64,000 nt of DNA, taken from positions 21,368,476-21,432,475 of the forward strand of contig OZ038379.1 of NCBI GenBank assembly GCA_964036045.1. The letters run 5' to 3'. Below, piece after piece: positions 12,990-24,756 of the stretch (positions are counted from its first letter, which is position 1; each line of letters starts with the position of its first letter). Source of the DNA: Eutreptiella sp. 'Long Island Sound 2002'. Lineage: Eukaryota > Euglenozoa > Euglenophyceae > Eutreptiales > Eutreptiaceae. Made by a program: the position numbers and the translations under genes. Under the pieces are notes generated by a model. The model was not told where the DNA came from. It made no database searches and worked only from the letters and a program-made list of their open reading frames with translations.

Positions 12990-15024
12990 CCTACCAGCTA
13001 GCCCCAAAGCTGCGTATGTGTCCACCTCATCCTCAACTGGACCGGGGGGCAAAGTGGCTTGCACGAGGGAATCCATGTCAACCTCCGTTTTCGACTTGTG
13101 GTACAACCACGCATCCTCATCAGCAGGGATGCGGCCTCGCATAGGGCATTAGACTGTGGTCAGGCAAAAAACGGGGAGTCTGTCACGTCAACTCGAGGGG
13201 CCACGCCAAAGCGTGGGAGTCCATCACCCCAACTCAAGGGCCGCCACCAAAGTGTGGGAGTCCATGGTGAAGATGAGCAAAAAAAAAGTGTGAACGGGGG
13301 TGGAAATGGGTGAAAGTGGGTGAAAATCCAAAAATGCCATATCCCCAACGTGGAAGAAGCATGAAAACCTATGCTAGGGGCAACAATGATGCCCCTAGTA
13401 TCATAAAGTATGGGTCTCCAGTACAGCTAGACGCCCAAATAGTTGCACTGCGCCCGCACCGCGTGCACACTGCGCGCGCACTGCACTAAGGGCGCCCCCT
13501 TGGACCGATTTTTGAGGAAGGGGGCTGTGTCAGCACCTTTGCTGATAGATTCAGTTGAATTTTTCTGGGGTGCAGTGAACCAAACCAGGCTGAAACACAG
13601 ATTAGGTAGGGACAAGGGAATCAGTATACTGCGAGAACATTTGTAAATCGCCCTGAAGGGACGTCACTGACGGCAGCAAATGACAGCAGCAAATGATACT
13701 GATGATATGCAACACGCTCACGTAAAGCAGGTTGTAGTAGTCGGGGTGGACCATCTACAAAGGATTGAGGGATTCTCAAGTGGGCAATGTGCATGAGATC
13801 ATCAAGCGCCGCCTGATCGTACCAAGAAGTGGCATATTCAGTCCAGTCCCCCCAGTTACTGAGAAAGGCATCTCCCATGCAGGACATTGAATGAGTCTCA
13901 GATGGACTGCGCTGCCATGGCATGTATCACACAGCAGGCACTGGCTGATTGTCCTTCCCGAGGGCCTCAACAGGTCAGGTGCGGACCACTTTGTTCCAGC
14001 CACGCCTGCCTTCACACGGCCTTCCTTGTCTTCTCACTTCATTGCGTGTTCGACTTGCCATTGATTGTCCACTGGCTCATTGTGCTTCTCCTTACCCTCC
14101 CTGACGTGGGTGAGAGACAAGGCCTGTATGTCCCCAGAGCGGGGGGGGGGGGGGGGCACAGGCCTCCCATCGTTCATTTCCCCATAGCCAGTGGTGCCAC
14201 ATCATGCATATCATGCCCTTCAAGGGCAGCCAGGAGACCCAGTGCACATTGGAAAATCCGAATGTTCGGCAGCGCTGAATGACCCATTTCTTTGCAGGAG
14301 TGGGTGCCATCCCACCGCAGTTCACAATGGCTGACGGGTCTGTGGGTTCACATGGTGGTAATGGGAGGCTGTGGCTATTTTTGCCCCTTTGTCAACCTGA
14401 TCATTGCGCAGAATTGCCTCACGGTCCTCTGAACTTGTGGCATCAGACAAGTCGCCAAGGCTGGGGACCCACAAAGAGGGTACTGGCCGAGTTTCCAGAT
14501 GCTGGGTAACCTGTCGTCACAGGTCCATACCCGCACACTCCCGTTGGGGGGGGTCTCGGTTCCCAGAGTACAACTGCCTGGTCTCCATGGTTAGCCTGGT
14601 GTTGCCAGCCCCCCCCCCCCCCGTGTCCAAGAACCGGCAATGTTCAACCGTGGAACCAGGGGTCGGTTCCTGCGCACGCTTTTCCCCCAAAATTCGACCG
14701 CGGAACCAGGGGTTGGTTCTTGCGCACGACCGTGAGCAGCCCCGTACTGCGGGAAAAAAAATTTCCGGCGCGTTGCGCAGGGGTATGCGCGCCCTCTCCT
14801 TTCGCACAGACAAATGAACACCAAAGGACTGAATCTCACCTGACTGGGCTGTAGTGTGCCTTCCAACGAGCATGGAATGATCTGATTTTCAACTGGTTCT
14901 GATGTGAAACCCTTCTTCCTGCGATACACCATCCTGAAGACCTTTCTGTGCTGCCCCTTGGGGCCAGGCTTCGGTGCTGCCTTGGGCTTCGGAGCTGGCT
15001 TAGGCTTCAGCTTAGGCTTGGGTT
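12990..15024 (-). CDS. exon-like segments of an unrecognised minus-strand gene or element
   Basis: 15024-14840 is bounded by acceptor AACGTCCCAG and donor CCCAGTCAG|GTGAGA and encodes a Pro-Lys-Pro repeat run followed by KGQHRKVFRMVYRRKKGF and VENQIIPCSLEG. 13923-13640 encodes GDWTEYATSWYDQAALDDLM and LRERVAYHQYHLLL in an open frame. 13142-12990 encodes MRGRIPADEDAWLYHKSKTE, then LVQATLPPGP, ending at a strong donor GGTAGG|GTGAGT. I do not recognise any domain. The Lys-Pro segment has a diverged relative on the plus strand at 48949-49080, so this may be a repeated (mobile) coding unit rather than a single host gene. Joining of the three pieces is inferred, not shown. Confidence 0.35.
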
Positions 15025-15215
15025 CTGGGACGTTAAAATGCTTCCAAATACCGCAAACCATGCAATACACATGAAATGTTGTCCTGCACACTTGAATAGC
15101 TGTCCTTCATCCACCAGAACCCCGAAAAACCCCATTCTGTGGTGAAAAAAAGTAGTGTGAGAATTCGAGCACGGAACCAGGGGGCGGTTCTTGCACAAGG
15201 CGGTTCCTAGACACG
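14643..15215. repeat. short CGGAACCAGGGG...GGTTCTTGCGCA repeats
   Basis: GGAACCAGGGGTCGGTTCCT occurs near 14651, with variants near 14701 and 15173, the last followed by another GGCGGTTC. They surround the exon-like segment 15024-14840. Confidence 0.7.
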
Positions 15216-15379
15216 GGGGGGGGGTACAAGTACTGCACCTTGCAGCTCCCCCCCTATATGAGGTTTGTGGTCCTGTTACGCAGGCAATGATAACGAGTGA
15301 CACACAGGAGAGTGCAACGCCAGCCCTGTCCACCTGTCCCTCCAGCAAAAGGACCTCCAGGTTGCTACCGTCACTGAAT

Positions 15380-17645
15380 CAAGCCGTCCCTTCTTCCGGG
15401 TTCCCATTGGTGTAGTACTGACGTCCAGCAATAGTAACAGGGGAGAACCCTGGTTGAATCATACCTGCATCCTGCATTTGTGGCACTGATTTATGAGCCA
15501 TGTACCTGGCTGAGTAATGAGACATAGCAACGTTGGGCGTTTGGGTCTGCAGAAGTCGTCCATCAGCAGAAGACTCGTCATCATACAATTCCGGGGCCCC
15601 TCGGGGAACCACCCGTTGCTGAAGTGCGATGGGAGCATGGGCTCCCAGCTGGTTTGGCAAAGCCACCCGGAGGGTTTTGAAAATCGCACTGTTGGTTACT
15701 GGAAGACTGATACATGTTGAGCAAATTGGGGTGTGTGCCAATTACATGCAGTGCTTCCAGGATACATTGGTGGGGGGTACTCAGAAAGCCTTTGCCATGT
15801 CAAGCAGACATAGATAGGACTTTTCCCGTTGCAGCAGTTCAGACCAGAGGCTCAGGGCATGCAAGGATGTGGTATAGCCCATTCAGCTACCAGCTTGTGT
15901 AGGCGACAGAGATTTTTCTAATTGTTGTTTCAGAGCATTCATTAGTAGTCTAGAGATCACAAGATGCGGGGAGCACGATACACTGATGGGACGGTAATTT
16001 TGGGCTGGGTGTGTGGGGTCCTTTTTGTAAAGTAAAGTCACACGAGAGAGTAACCCCTCCTTCAGTACATTCTATGACTCCCAAACATATTGATAAATAC
16101 AAGTCCCATTGCAGGTCCTCTGGCAACCAATTGAGCAGGTGGGGGCCAAATCTGTTTGGTCCCGGGGCCTTGCTTTGTGGTTGCTGCAGTACTGCTCAAA
16201 ACTCATCCCACGTTGGGACTTCCAGCTTGAATCCGGTCTGTGTGGAGAGAGTCTGCAGTAGCAGCTCAGAAGCCTTTCTGGGATCCCATGACGGGTCGCC
16301 TGCGAAATGCAGCAAACGCATACGTGCAGATTGCATGCTTGGTTGAGGTTGTGCAGAGCGACACGGGCTCAACCCCCATAATTCAGCATCGTTATAAAAT
16401 GTCTTGGTAAAAAACACAGCAGATTTTGTGAAGCGTCTGAGTGCTTTTTTCAGCACCCCAATCAGAGAGTGCCTGTGCAGAAAAGTGGAGTTTTGGGCAA
16501 TGACATCACGCAATGACTGTTCAATGTGATCAACTGCCTGTACAGGAGGTGGGGTGGACTCAACAAAGTATGCGGATGCCTCTCAAAAGGGGTCCCGAAT
16601 TCAGGTTGTCACTGAGACCAGCCAAGTGCCTGTGGAAGGCCCGAAATTTGTGTTTGGGCCATGCACGAACTGACGCTACCACTGGTAGGCAGGCGACAGA
16701 TGCAGCTCCAAACTCGCCCCCACAGAGCATTGTTACAGCTTGGTGATCGCTTGCAGATGAGTATGCACGGGTGTCCATGGATGATGGTAGGGTGCAGTGC
16801 CATCGCGTTGGCGAGACAAGAATGGCGTCCAAGCGCTCCCCTTTTCTGGTTGCTAGGGAGGGTTGGCCGGTTGTGTCAGGCCGTGACATTGGCATACCCA
16901 GATCAAGGAGTGATCCATCAACCAGCTTGTGATGCCACCAACAGGGTGAATGGCTCACAGGCCAATTTCAGTCATTAAAGTCACCCATCACAATACATAT
17001 GTCCGGCACAGTGGCCCTCCAAGAATTTCGTCTTTCTCTGGTTTTGAAAATGGGCCATGCAATTCAAGGACACTAAAGGCTGGTTGATCAGGGAGTGCGA
17101 TTCCCATGGCTGTGGCAAATCGATTGGGGGAGTGAAGCAATTTTGTGTAAGGTGCAATCGACTTGTGGATTTAAACAGCATATCTGGGTTGTGAGATTTG
17201 CGCGTCATGGGGACGTAATCAGGAGCCATGTGTGCGACCTGTGAGAGCTGATGCTGATGCTTTTTGAATCGGACCTCCTGTAGTGCCACAAATTTGGGCT
17301 CATCTATAATCACCTCTTGTACGAGCCAGTTGCAGCAATTTGAGAGATGTGTTGGGTGCATGGTGCTTGGTCCTGGATCTGGGTGAACATCGTTGCTTAG
17401 TACGATGCATCTGAGTGCAAAATTCCAAGGTCATCTCACACAGACAAAGGGGACAACACAGACAATAGGCGATGATTTTGTCTTCCAAAATGATGATTTC
17501 CCCAGGGGTTAGACATCCAATATTGTGCACTGGGGTATCGCATGTGAATGACCCCCAAAAAGGGGGGGCATATGGCGCCCGCTTCTGGTGCCAGGTGCCA
17601 AAGGGTTCGTGTAGAATGCGCAAAACTGCTGAAACAACCACCAAA
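15380..17645 (-). mobile_element. degenerate non-LTR (LINE-type) retrotransposon
   Basis: Read on the minus strand, in order: a Cys/His segment (CCPLC...C...H, near 17450) that may be a zinc finger; an AP-endonuclease-type domain with PKFVALQEVRF (near 17285), the hallmark VMGDFND (near 16971-16991) and SDHQAV (near 16740); then the start of a reverse transcriptase with KAPGPNRFGPHLL (near 16150-16175). Endonuclease before RT in one orientation is the standard LINE layout. Frames change between QE and GDFND, a stop follows GDFND, and the RT beyond 16100 is broken by many stops, so it is inactive. A possible degraded PRGAP/MDD RT region lies near 15560-15640. Limits are approximate; I could not find target-site duplications. 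Confidence 0.7.
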
Positions 17646-17649
17646 AGTC

Positions 17650-19580
17650 ATCCCCTCAGTCCTTGTGGTTTGGTCTCCAGCTAAATTGTACAGAACGGAA
17701 CTTCTCCCATCCCAGGTGGTGACCGTCCCTTGGGGCAGGCAACAACGCGCCACAACTGAATGATAATGGGTATGCAAAACATTGGCTACCAGGTGATGTT
17801 AGCAGCACTGCTGGACCTTGTTTGCCATAACTATGTGCACACCAGTGTACCTGGCACACGGCTATGCATGCAGTGCCACAGCAGTGTACCAACAAGTCTT
17901 GTCATAACAACAATAGACGAAGTGCCTGCCCTGTGCACGCTCTGCCCGACCTCCAATCGAGGGCACATATGCTTGGTTAAGCCTCCAACATCCAACGAGT
18001 TGCCATCATTGGACAAACCAGTTACATTTGGGGGATATTAGGCACCTTGCAATTTCGTGTAATTGACCGCGCCAAACATGGGGGGCGCCCAGGTGCAGTC
18101 CATGACCCCGTAAACATTGTTGCCCCTTGAAGGGGGGGGGGGGGGGGCTGGGACCAAAAACACCAACCGCTACCTCATGCCGCTTTGAGGTGAGCTTTGA
18201 GGGCGGGGTCTTCAACAAGCAACAAACGACATTTGTCCCCATTTGACCCCATGGCAGGGAAAGATCAATGTGGCCACAAAATCAGAAGTGGCTGCACAAA
18301 TCCTGCCTTCTTGGGGCCCAGGGAAGATGCCCAGAAAAAACTCAGCATTTTGAGTATAAACACATGGGTGACCGGTTCTCCCAGCCCCTTTAAACGGGGC
18401 ACCAAAATTTTCCGGCGCCCGTGGCGCCAACCAATTTCTCCAATTTGGCTTGTACGATGGTCGGGACCTCTCAAACATTTTGGCCCCGGGGAGGCGGGGT
18501 GGGGGGTCGGGGTCAGGGCCTGCACCTGGGCGCCCCCCCCGTGGCGCCAAAACACCCTCAGGTGGTCGGCACATTTGTGCGCTCCCTCCGCATGGTCCGC
18601 TTCACCACAACGTGGTGCAGAGGGCAATGTGCTGTTGAGGGACGCCTGTGGCATGCATCAATGACAACCAATTAACCAGATTTGGAATTGTCTTTGGATG
18701 CTTGCCTTCAAGGAGTTGTGCCTCGTTGAGGTGTGATTGTGCGTGTGGCGCGGTTGGGAGGGCATCAATGGTCGGTCTGATGGACTGTCCCCGCCAACAG
18801 ACAATTTCAGCCATTAGTCCAGCAGTGCAATACACACAGTCAGATTGACTGAAAGCTGCCCGCTATATGGGAAGGATCTCTTCATATCAAGTCCGACATG
18901 CATTAAACACATGTGTGGGTGGGGCGGGGGGGGGGGGGGGTCATTTTGTGTGTAGAAAGCTGACGGAAAAAAGTGGCTTTTGGCCTTTGTGTCGACTCTG
19001 AAACTGCTGGGTACTACTGAAAGAGCACCACTGTCAGCCCCGCGGCACCAAGATGCGCTAGGAAACGGCCAGATCCCACATTACTGTGGTGCATACACCG
19101 TCTATCCATGTATCTTGGACAGGGTGTATCTCGCGTGCGGCGCTGAAGACACAAACAATGCAATGCTGCTGTTAACTTCTGGGACAGCAAAACGGGCGCT
19201 GTGGCCCCAAAAGGCAAATGGTGATCAAATGGGTGGAAGAAAGCCAGCCAAACCACAACAGAACCACCATGACTCACACAACCACCGAGAATGCACATAA
19301 AGCGATCATCTTTCCTGTAATCTACACGTTGGGACCGAATCAAACTTGGTTCTCGACTTAATACAGTACATAAGCCCTCCATATCTTGGACAAGCGGTAT
19401 CATAGCCATAATCTGATGACGGTCATCACCCCATGCATCACACCCTCAACCAGCTGTGTCTTAGAATAGGGGTGGGGTGGTACAGAGCCTCTCATGCTAG
19501 GGCTCTGCAACCCAGCGTGCTCCGTGATGGAGGATGCTGGTAGTTTGCACAAAATATTCTATACCGCCACACACACAATC
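17650..19580. other. no supported gene
   Basis: Contains the small inverted-repeat element at 18.1-18.5 kb and one of the 70-bp dispersed repeats. G/C runs at 18131-18147 and 18926-18941. Confidence 0.55.
18079..18543. mobile_element. short terminal-inverted-repeat element (MITE-like)
   Basis: The left arm GGGGGGCGCCCAGGTGCAG followed by CCATGACCCCG (18080-18110) recurs inverted at 18505-18540 with about two differences. The flanks share GCGCCAAA(A)CA (18069-18078 and 18544-18554), a probable duplicated target site with one indel. Ends in A(C/T)GGGGGG and target length resemble the 50.9-52.2 kb element. The ~400-bp interior has no convincing ORF. Confidence 0.6.
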
Positions 19581-19588
19581 TCTCTGGT

Positions 19589-19894
<306 letters not shown>

Positions 19895-20120
19895 GGGGGG
19901 GGGGGGTGGCACCATATTATAGAGGAAGGCCTGTATGGGTCCGCAGGTGGGTCAGAGAGGCGGACCCCTGTGCTTCAGAGAATGACACTCGTGATGTCTG
20001 CACTGGCGCCCTCCGTGTACGCCACCCTCACCTAGGCCAGAGCCTCTGGCCTTGAGGTCTTACGATGCTTCCGCGCTCGCTCGCCTATGCCTCTCCACGG
20101 GTTGCCCTCTCAGGCGCGCG

Positions 20121-20388
20121 CGTGTGTGTGTGTGTGTGTGTGTGTGTTTGTGCCAAGGGATCATTTCCATCATGCTCAAACTGCGAGGTTCAACATTCCT
20201 ACTTTCCTACCATGCTGCAGAACCATCAGTCCAATGTCCATGTGGGCCCTGCAGAGGCCCCTAGCACACTGATACACAGCTTCCTATGCCCGCCGAAGCA
20301 ACCTTCTGCACGCCAGGGAGAGCCACACGAATGGACTCAGAACGCTGGGACGGGGTCAGGAAGCTGTGTGTGTGTGTGTGTGTGTGTG

Positions 20389-20427
<39 letters not shown>
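20121..20427 (+). repeat. (TG)n at 20121-20147 and (TG)n(TCTG)n at 20365-20427
   Basis: The first tract follows GCGCGCG. The second changes directly from TG to about nine TCTG units. Between them lies a second copy of AAACTGCGAGGTTCAACATT (20176-20195). Confidence 0.97.
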
Positions 20428-20429
20428 AA

Positions 20430-22520
20430 ACATTCGATCTTTTTTGTTCGCACACCGTGAGGTGTCTGATCCTCCTCCCACCTCATCCTAATACCATCAG
20501 GCATTGTTTTCAGGGGTCCCAAGATTGCTCTTGATGCAACTGCATGCCCCCCACCGCGCCGGAGTCCCAGGTGCAGCCGATTCAGTGCTGTGCCAGGCAT
20601 TGGAGTGAGGTTGTAAGAAACAGAATGGCTTGCATGTTCAGTGCGAGATAAATGATCTCAAGACCGCGGACTTGAGTTGCGTCTCTTCTTTGTCTCATCT
20701 ACACCAAGGTGCCCAATATGGCAGTGCATGTTATTGCTAAGGATTCTTCCGTGCCCAACGAGTTCAGAATATGCGTTCGAGTGGGCGAGTATAGCCGCAA
20801 GTGCCCAGCCTGGAAATCTACAGCATCCTCTGATAGCAAGCGTTTTCATGAGAATGAGGCATGTGGTGGAACCCCAGGCGGATTTCTATGCACAAGAGCA
20901 CCATGAAAACAAAATCCGTCCTAGCCTGCAAACCAGCCACAAAAATGGTATTGGGAAATTAGCAAAGGACCAAGAAGTGATCCACCCAGCTGTGACCGCT
21001 GTGCAACATGGGTTCAGGACAAAGCCATTGTTTCATCTCAGACGATGCCCCTCGGGGGTTTAGCAATACCCTGTAACAGATGCCTTGTTATTTTTTTCAG
21101 CCCTGTGTCAGGCATGCCCCAGACCCATTTGCTGCAGCTTCCGTCCTGATACTGTACAATGAGGTAGTTGATCCAAATTGTTTGCATCTGCCAGGATCAA
21201 AATTTCAATTTTCCAAAATGTGCCCTCCATGCAATGGACGCCAATTCATAGGTGCCACACATGCATATGCACACACAGGGCTGTCTTTAAAAGCAAAACA
21301 GCTGTTCCTCCAAAGCCTTCGCTGACTACAACTGGTGAGTGGTTGACATCAGGTGTGTTTGCATCAGCTTTAGCGCTGCATTTTGCCAACATTACTCTTC
21401 CTCCACGTATTCCATCAGCACAAGCACCTGGCCCTGCAGAGGTTGTCAGGCATGGCATGGGTTCACACAGCCATAAACTAGCTGGGCCTAGAAATAAGAC
21501 ACGAAATGGAGCAGCCATCCTGGAGGTGAGCTCCGTGAGGAAAATAAGCAATCAGAACTGGCACTTCCCTTCCCCTGGAATGCTGACATTTGTGAAAGTG
21601 AGATGTTCAGTTTGCAAACTGGCAACTTGTACAGAAGGCTTCAAGTATGGCATAGGTTCAAGCGATACACATCAGCGAAGATAAATGCAAGGTCAAGGAG
21701 GCAACATGATGTCGCACTGCACTACTGTCTTATTGCCTAGTGGTCCGGTGCAATCCAATGTGGTTTGCTTTGGTCCAGGTGTGTGGTATTCTGTGCTGTG
21801 GTGCTGTGCGGCACAGCATGGTGTAGTGTGTCGTTGTGTGGTGGACTGTAGTGCAGTGCAGCGCGGTGTTGCCTCCGACCTACTGTATTGACGTCGTGTT
21901 GCAGAATGCCTCGATTCAGAAAGGCATGTATGGATGCAACTGTTGCATGATTGTGCCACGACCAAAACATGAAACACGACACTGCGCGTCTGATTACACG
22001 GCATTTCGCTGGATCTGAGGGACAGGTGCTTTTAAAGACAGAGGCCCAGCAATGGCAGTGCACATTATGCTTTCCAAATGAGAAATAATCAGCTTCAATA
22101 ATCCCTAAAACACTTTTCCTGACCCTGCCATCCAGTAGCAAGGGATCTTGAGGGGAGAAACAGGGGGTTTGAGTAGGGGAAGGCGACTCCTCCAGCCTCT
22201 TTGATCACCTTTTGTGAGTCACGGGTCTGGTTCCATGCAACTGCTGGCAGGGACTTCCTCCGGATGCCAAACCCAAGGAATCCGAATGCCAGGGCCGAGA
22301 ATGCGTCGGCGGATCACACGTGTGGGCAGAACTTAACAACCGAAAACCAAATTTTCGATTTTATGTGACCACACAAACAGACAGTGGCGAGGAAAGAAGT
22401 GGTGAGGGCACAGACTGGTCAGGTGCCGCCGCGCAGTTGGCTCGGGCTCAGCAATTTCTGGGAATGCACGCACACACGGGCCCTCCCAAGGTATCCCGCC
22501 CGGTGATCCCTGGACGTAGC
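20430..22520. other. no firm gene; ambiguous coding-like frames
   Basis: Plus frames at 20709-20850 (VHVIAKDSSVPNEFRICVRV) and 21178-21684 have some protein character but no recognised family and no clean exon borders; antisense frames are equally open. A TGTGGTGCTG-type low-complexity patch lies at 21780-21880. Confidence 0.45.
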
Positions 22521-22522
22521 TG

Positions 22523-24528
22523 TCATTTTTGGATCCTGACCCTCTTGGGAGGCATGCTCAGCAATGGCAGGGGCTTGCCCTTGACCTGATCCTGCACTGC
22601 GAATGGACAGCTACTGGGGGCCACGTGGTGGAGTGGGGGTACACCAACCACCACCGATTCCTCCTTACCGGGCGAGCAGGTGTTGCGCGGCAAAGGCTGC
22701 AACGGGGTCAATGGGCGGTGGGTGCTGACGCTGGAGATCATGTCCTCGTTAATGCGGAGCGGATAGACACTCCGTGACGAAAACAACTCTTCTTCAGACC
22801 CTCTTGCCTCCGTCGGAGTGATGTTCTCTCGATTATCCTGCACATGGTCCACTTCTACATCCTCCTCCCCGAGGGGAGGCTGCCCAATGGCACTAGCCCA
22901 CCTGTTGAACAGCACCTTCAGAAACGTTCCCCACGCCGCCAATGCATCAGGGGGAGGATTGATTTTCTCCTTCAGAACTATGGCCATGCCGGTGGCAAAC
23001 GCCTCGAAATCTCTGGTTTGCAGATCAACGTTCAGGTGGAACTTCACAAGCTTTTCCATGTTCCTCTTGTCCAAGGACCACACGACCTACCGCGATGGAC
23101 AAACATGGACAATTTGAACAGGTTGAATTGAAAGCTCTGTGGCATGCGGCAAACCCTGAGTCTGCAGTGGGCTGTCAGGTCGTCTGCCCAGGATGCCACG
23201 GGGGCAACACCAATGCCAACTTCCTGGACCACTCCGGGCTTGTGCCCCCAAAACTTTGCTTTTTGTGACAGAGTTTTGGTCCCAAAATGAGCCACTTTCA
23301 ACCGTGCCAACAGAGCCAGACTCGTGTGCTCACGGTCCAGGAAACGCCTTCTTCACACCCCTTCCTCCCCCGAGATCGCCCCCCTGCTGTATCCTCACTG
23401 AAGGGGAGTCCCTGACAAACAGGAGCCAAAATACACAGTTAGTCATGATTATGGCCTCTACAGATGCTTTCTGATGCCATTACTCCACACGATGGAAACC
23501 ATGAGCGCCCAATTTGGCCCTGCTTGGCCCCAGAGAAATCCCAAGCTGAGACCAATATAGCTTTCTCCCAAATCAACAGGAATGATCTGAGGGATAAGGG
23601 GAAGGGGTGTGGTTTGGCCCTTGATCTGTAAAACCGCACATGGGTTTGAAACGCCGAGATGACTGACCAACAGTGCGTCAAAATGCTTGGACACAAACGA
23701 AAATCTGTTTAGTCTCCTGTGACATCTTATTTTGGCACTACATCTTTACAGAATGAGGGTTTGCATGCTGATGCTGCCGAGACGTTCAACCAGAATCCCT
23801 GTGCTCGAAATTGACCGGCACTCCATCTAATTGGTCTCCAATTCTTAAATTCACCACCTCTCAGATGCATCACTTGACCCGGTACAAAAGCAGGCCTCAA
23901 ATCCTTCCTCTCTCCAATGCACCTCCATTGAACTGCCGCCACCCTGCGCCTTGCATGGGGACATGAGACCGAGGAAAACAATAGGACTCCAATATAACGA
24001 AATGATTTCTTATGGTTGAAGCCCCAAAGACCTTGTTTCGGTGTGGCGGGAACATGTACGTGGACAAGCCCGTGCTTCGTCAACGAGCACGGGACCCTTA
24101 CACCCACAACCCAGCAGCGGTCAGCGGGCTCTGCCATGACCAAGAACCTGCCGCAGCAATTTGGGCATCATTACGCTCAGGCGCTGCATATCAACTCCTC
24201 GGAAAAAGTTCCTCATTCGCTGCCCTCCAATTTCGAAGATCTTCTCGATGGCTGCGTACCCGAACTCCAATTCGCCGCCCTCAAGCGCTTGAATACTACT
24301 CCATGTGGAACGCAGTAGCGACAGCTTCACAATCGGCTCCCCATCGCCCCCGATATCTGACCAGGACTTGGGGGTCTGTGGGCTGAAAGGACTGTGGGAC
24401 TCGAAGGAGTTGTTCAAGAATGTCGGGTGCAGGCATTGATTGTCTGACACCGGTTGCTTGTCACCTAATACGTTCTCCAAACGGTCCAACTCGTCGTGGA
24501 ACAAGCAGATGTCCATCCGCTCACGCAT
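22523..24528 (-). CDS. globin-domain protein (two exons)
   Basis: Exon A 24528-24148 and exon B 23086-22523, both phase 0, give 314 residues. Borders: donor CGGCAG|GTTCTT, acceptor GCGGTAG|GTCGTG; the intron is 1061 bp. Residues ~66-190 read as a globin fold: helix A with LRSTWSSIQ, the F-x-x-F turn region (MRNFF), helix E (MMPKLLRQ joined to VVWSLDKRN), then KLVKFHLNVDLQTRDF with proximal (F8) His144, and helix G/H (ALAAWGTFLKVLFNRW). The joined reading restores helix E exactly, which is the best support for the splice. By alignment by eye the distal E7 position is not His or Gln (probably Leu). About 65 polar residues precede the domain, and about 110 low-complexity residues follow it, ending in a basic PPKRVRIQK tail. 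Likely role is oxygen/NO binding or heme-based sensing; the long tails suggest regulation rather than simple oxygen storage (inference). The ATG at 24528 may not be the true start, since a CAG-rich stretch lies immediately upstream. Confidence 0.8.
23458..23694 (-). other. protein-like frame within the globin intron
   Basis: The minus-strand frame reads MSKHFDALLVSHLGVSNPCA, then LQIKGQTTPLPLIPQIIPVD and GESYIGLSLGFLWGQ. It resembles coding sequence but has no family I can name. It is probably transposon-derived, sitting in the intron on the gene's own strand. Confidence 0.25.
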
Positions 24529-24534
24529 GTTCTG

Positions 24535-24735
24535 GACAATTGCGACAGGAGAGCAACAGCACCGGAATCAGCACCAGCCACAGCAGCATCACGGCGGCAG
24601 CATGAGCACCAACAGCAACAACGGCAGTAGCAGCATATGCAACCGCCGTGAGAGTAAGAACAGTAGCACTAGCAGCTGCAGAACGAGCACCGGCAGCAGC
24701 AGCAGCTGTAGCAATTGTAGCTGCAGCAGAATCAA
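24535..24735. repeat. CAG/CAA/GCA-rich low-complexity stretch between phosphatase and globin genes
   Basis: Imperfect CAGCA, CAACA and GCAGC repeats fill most of the spacer. Both strands stay open as a result (Ala/Val-rich on minus, Ser/Asn-rich on plus). It precedes the called globin start, so it could be 5' UTR, promoter or part of a longer globin N-terminus. Confidence 0.7.
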
Positions 24736-24756
24736 CAAAATTTAGCAGTGGCACCA

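Noticed and set aside
13160-13348. Proline/phenylalanine-rich minus ORF
   Set aside because: Derived from short direct repeats (GGGAGTCCAT / CCAAAG.GTGGG); no coding character.
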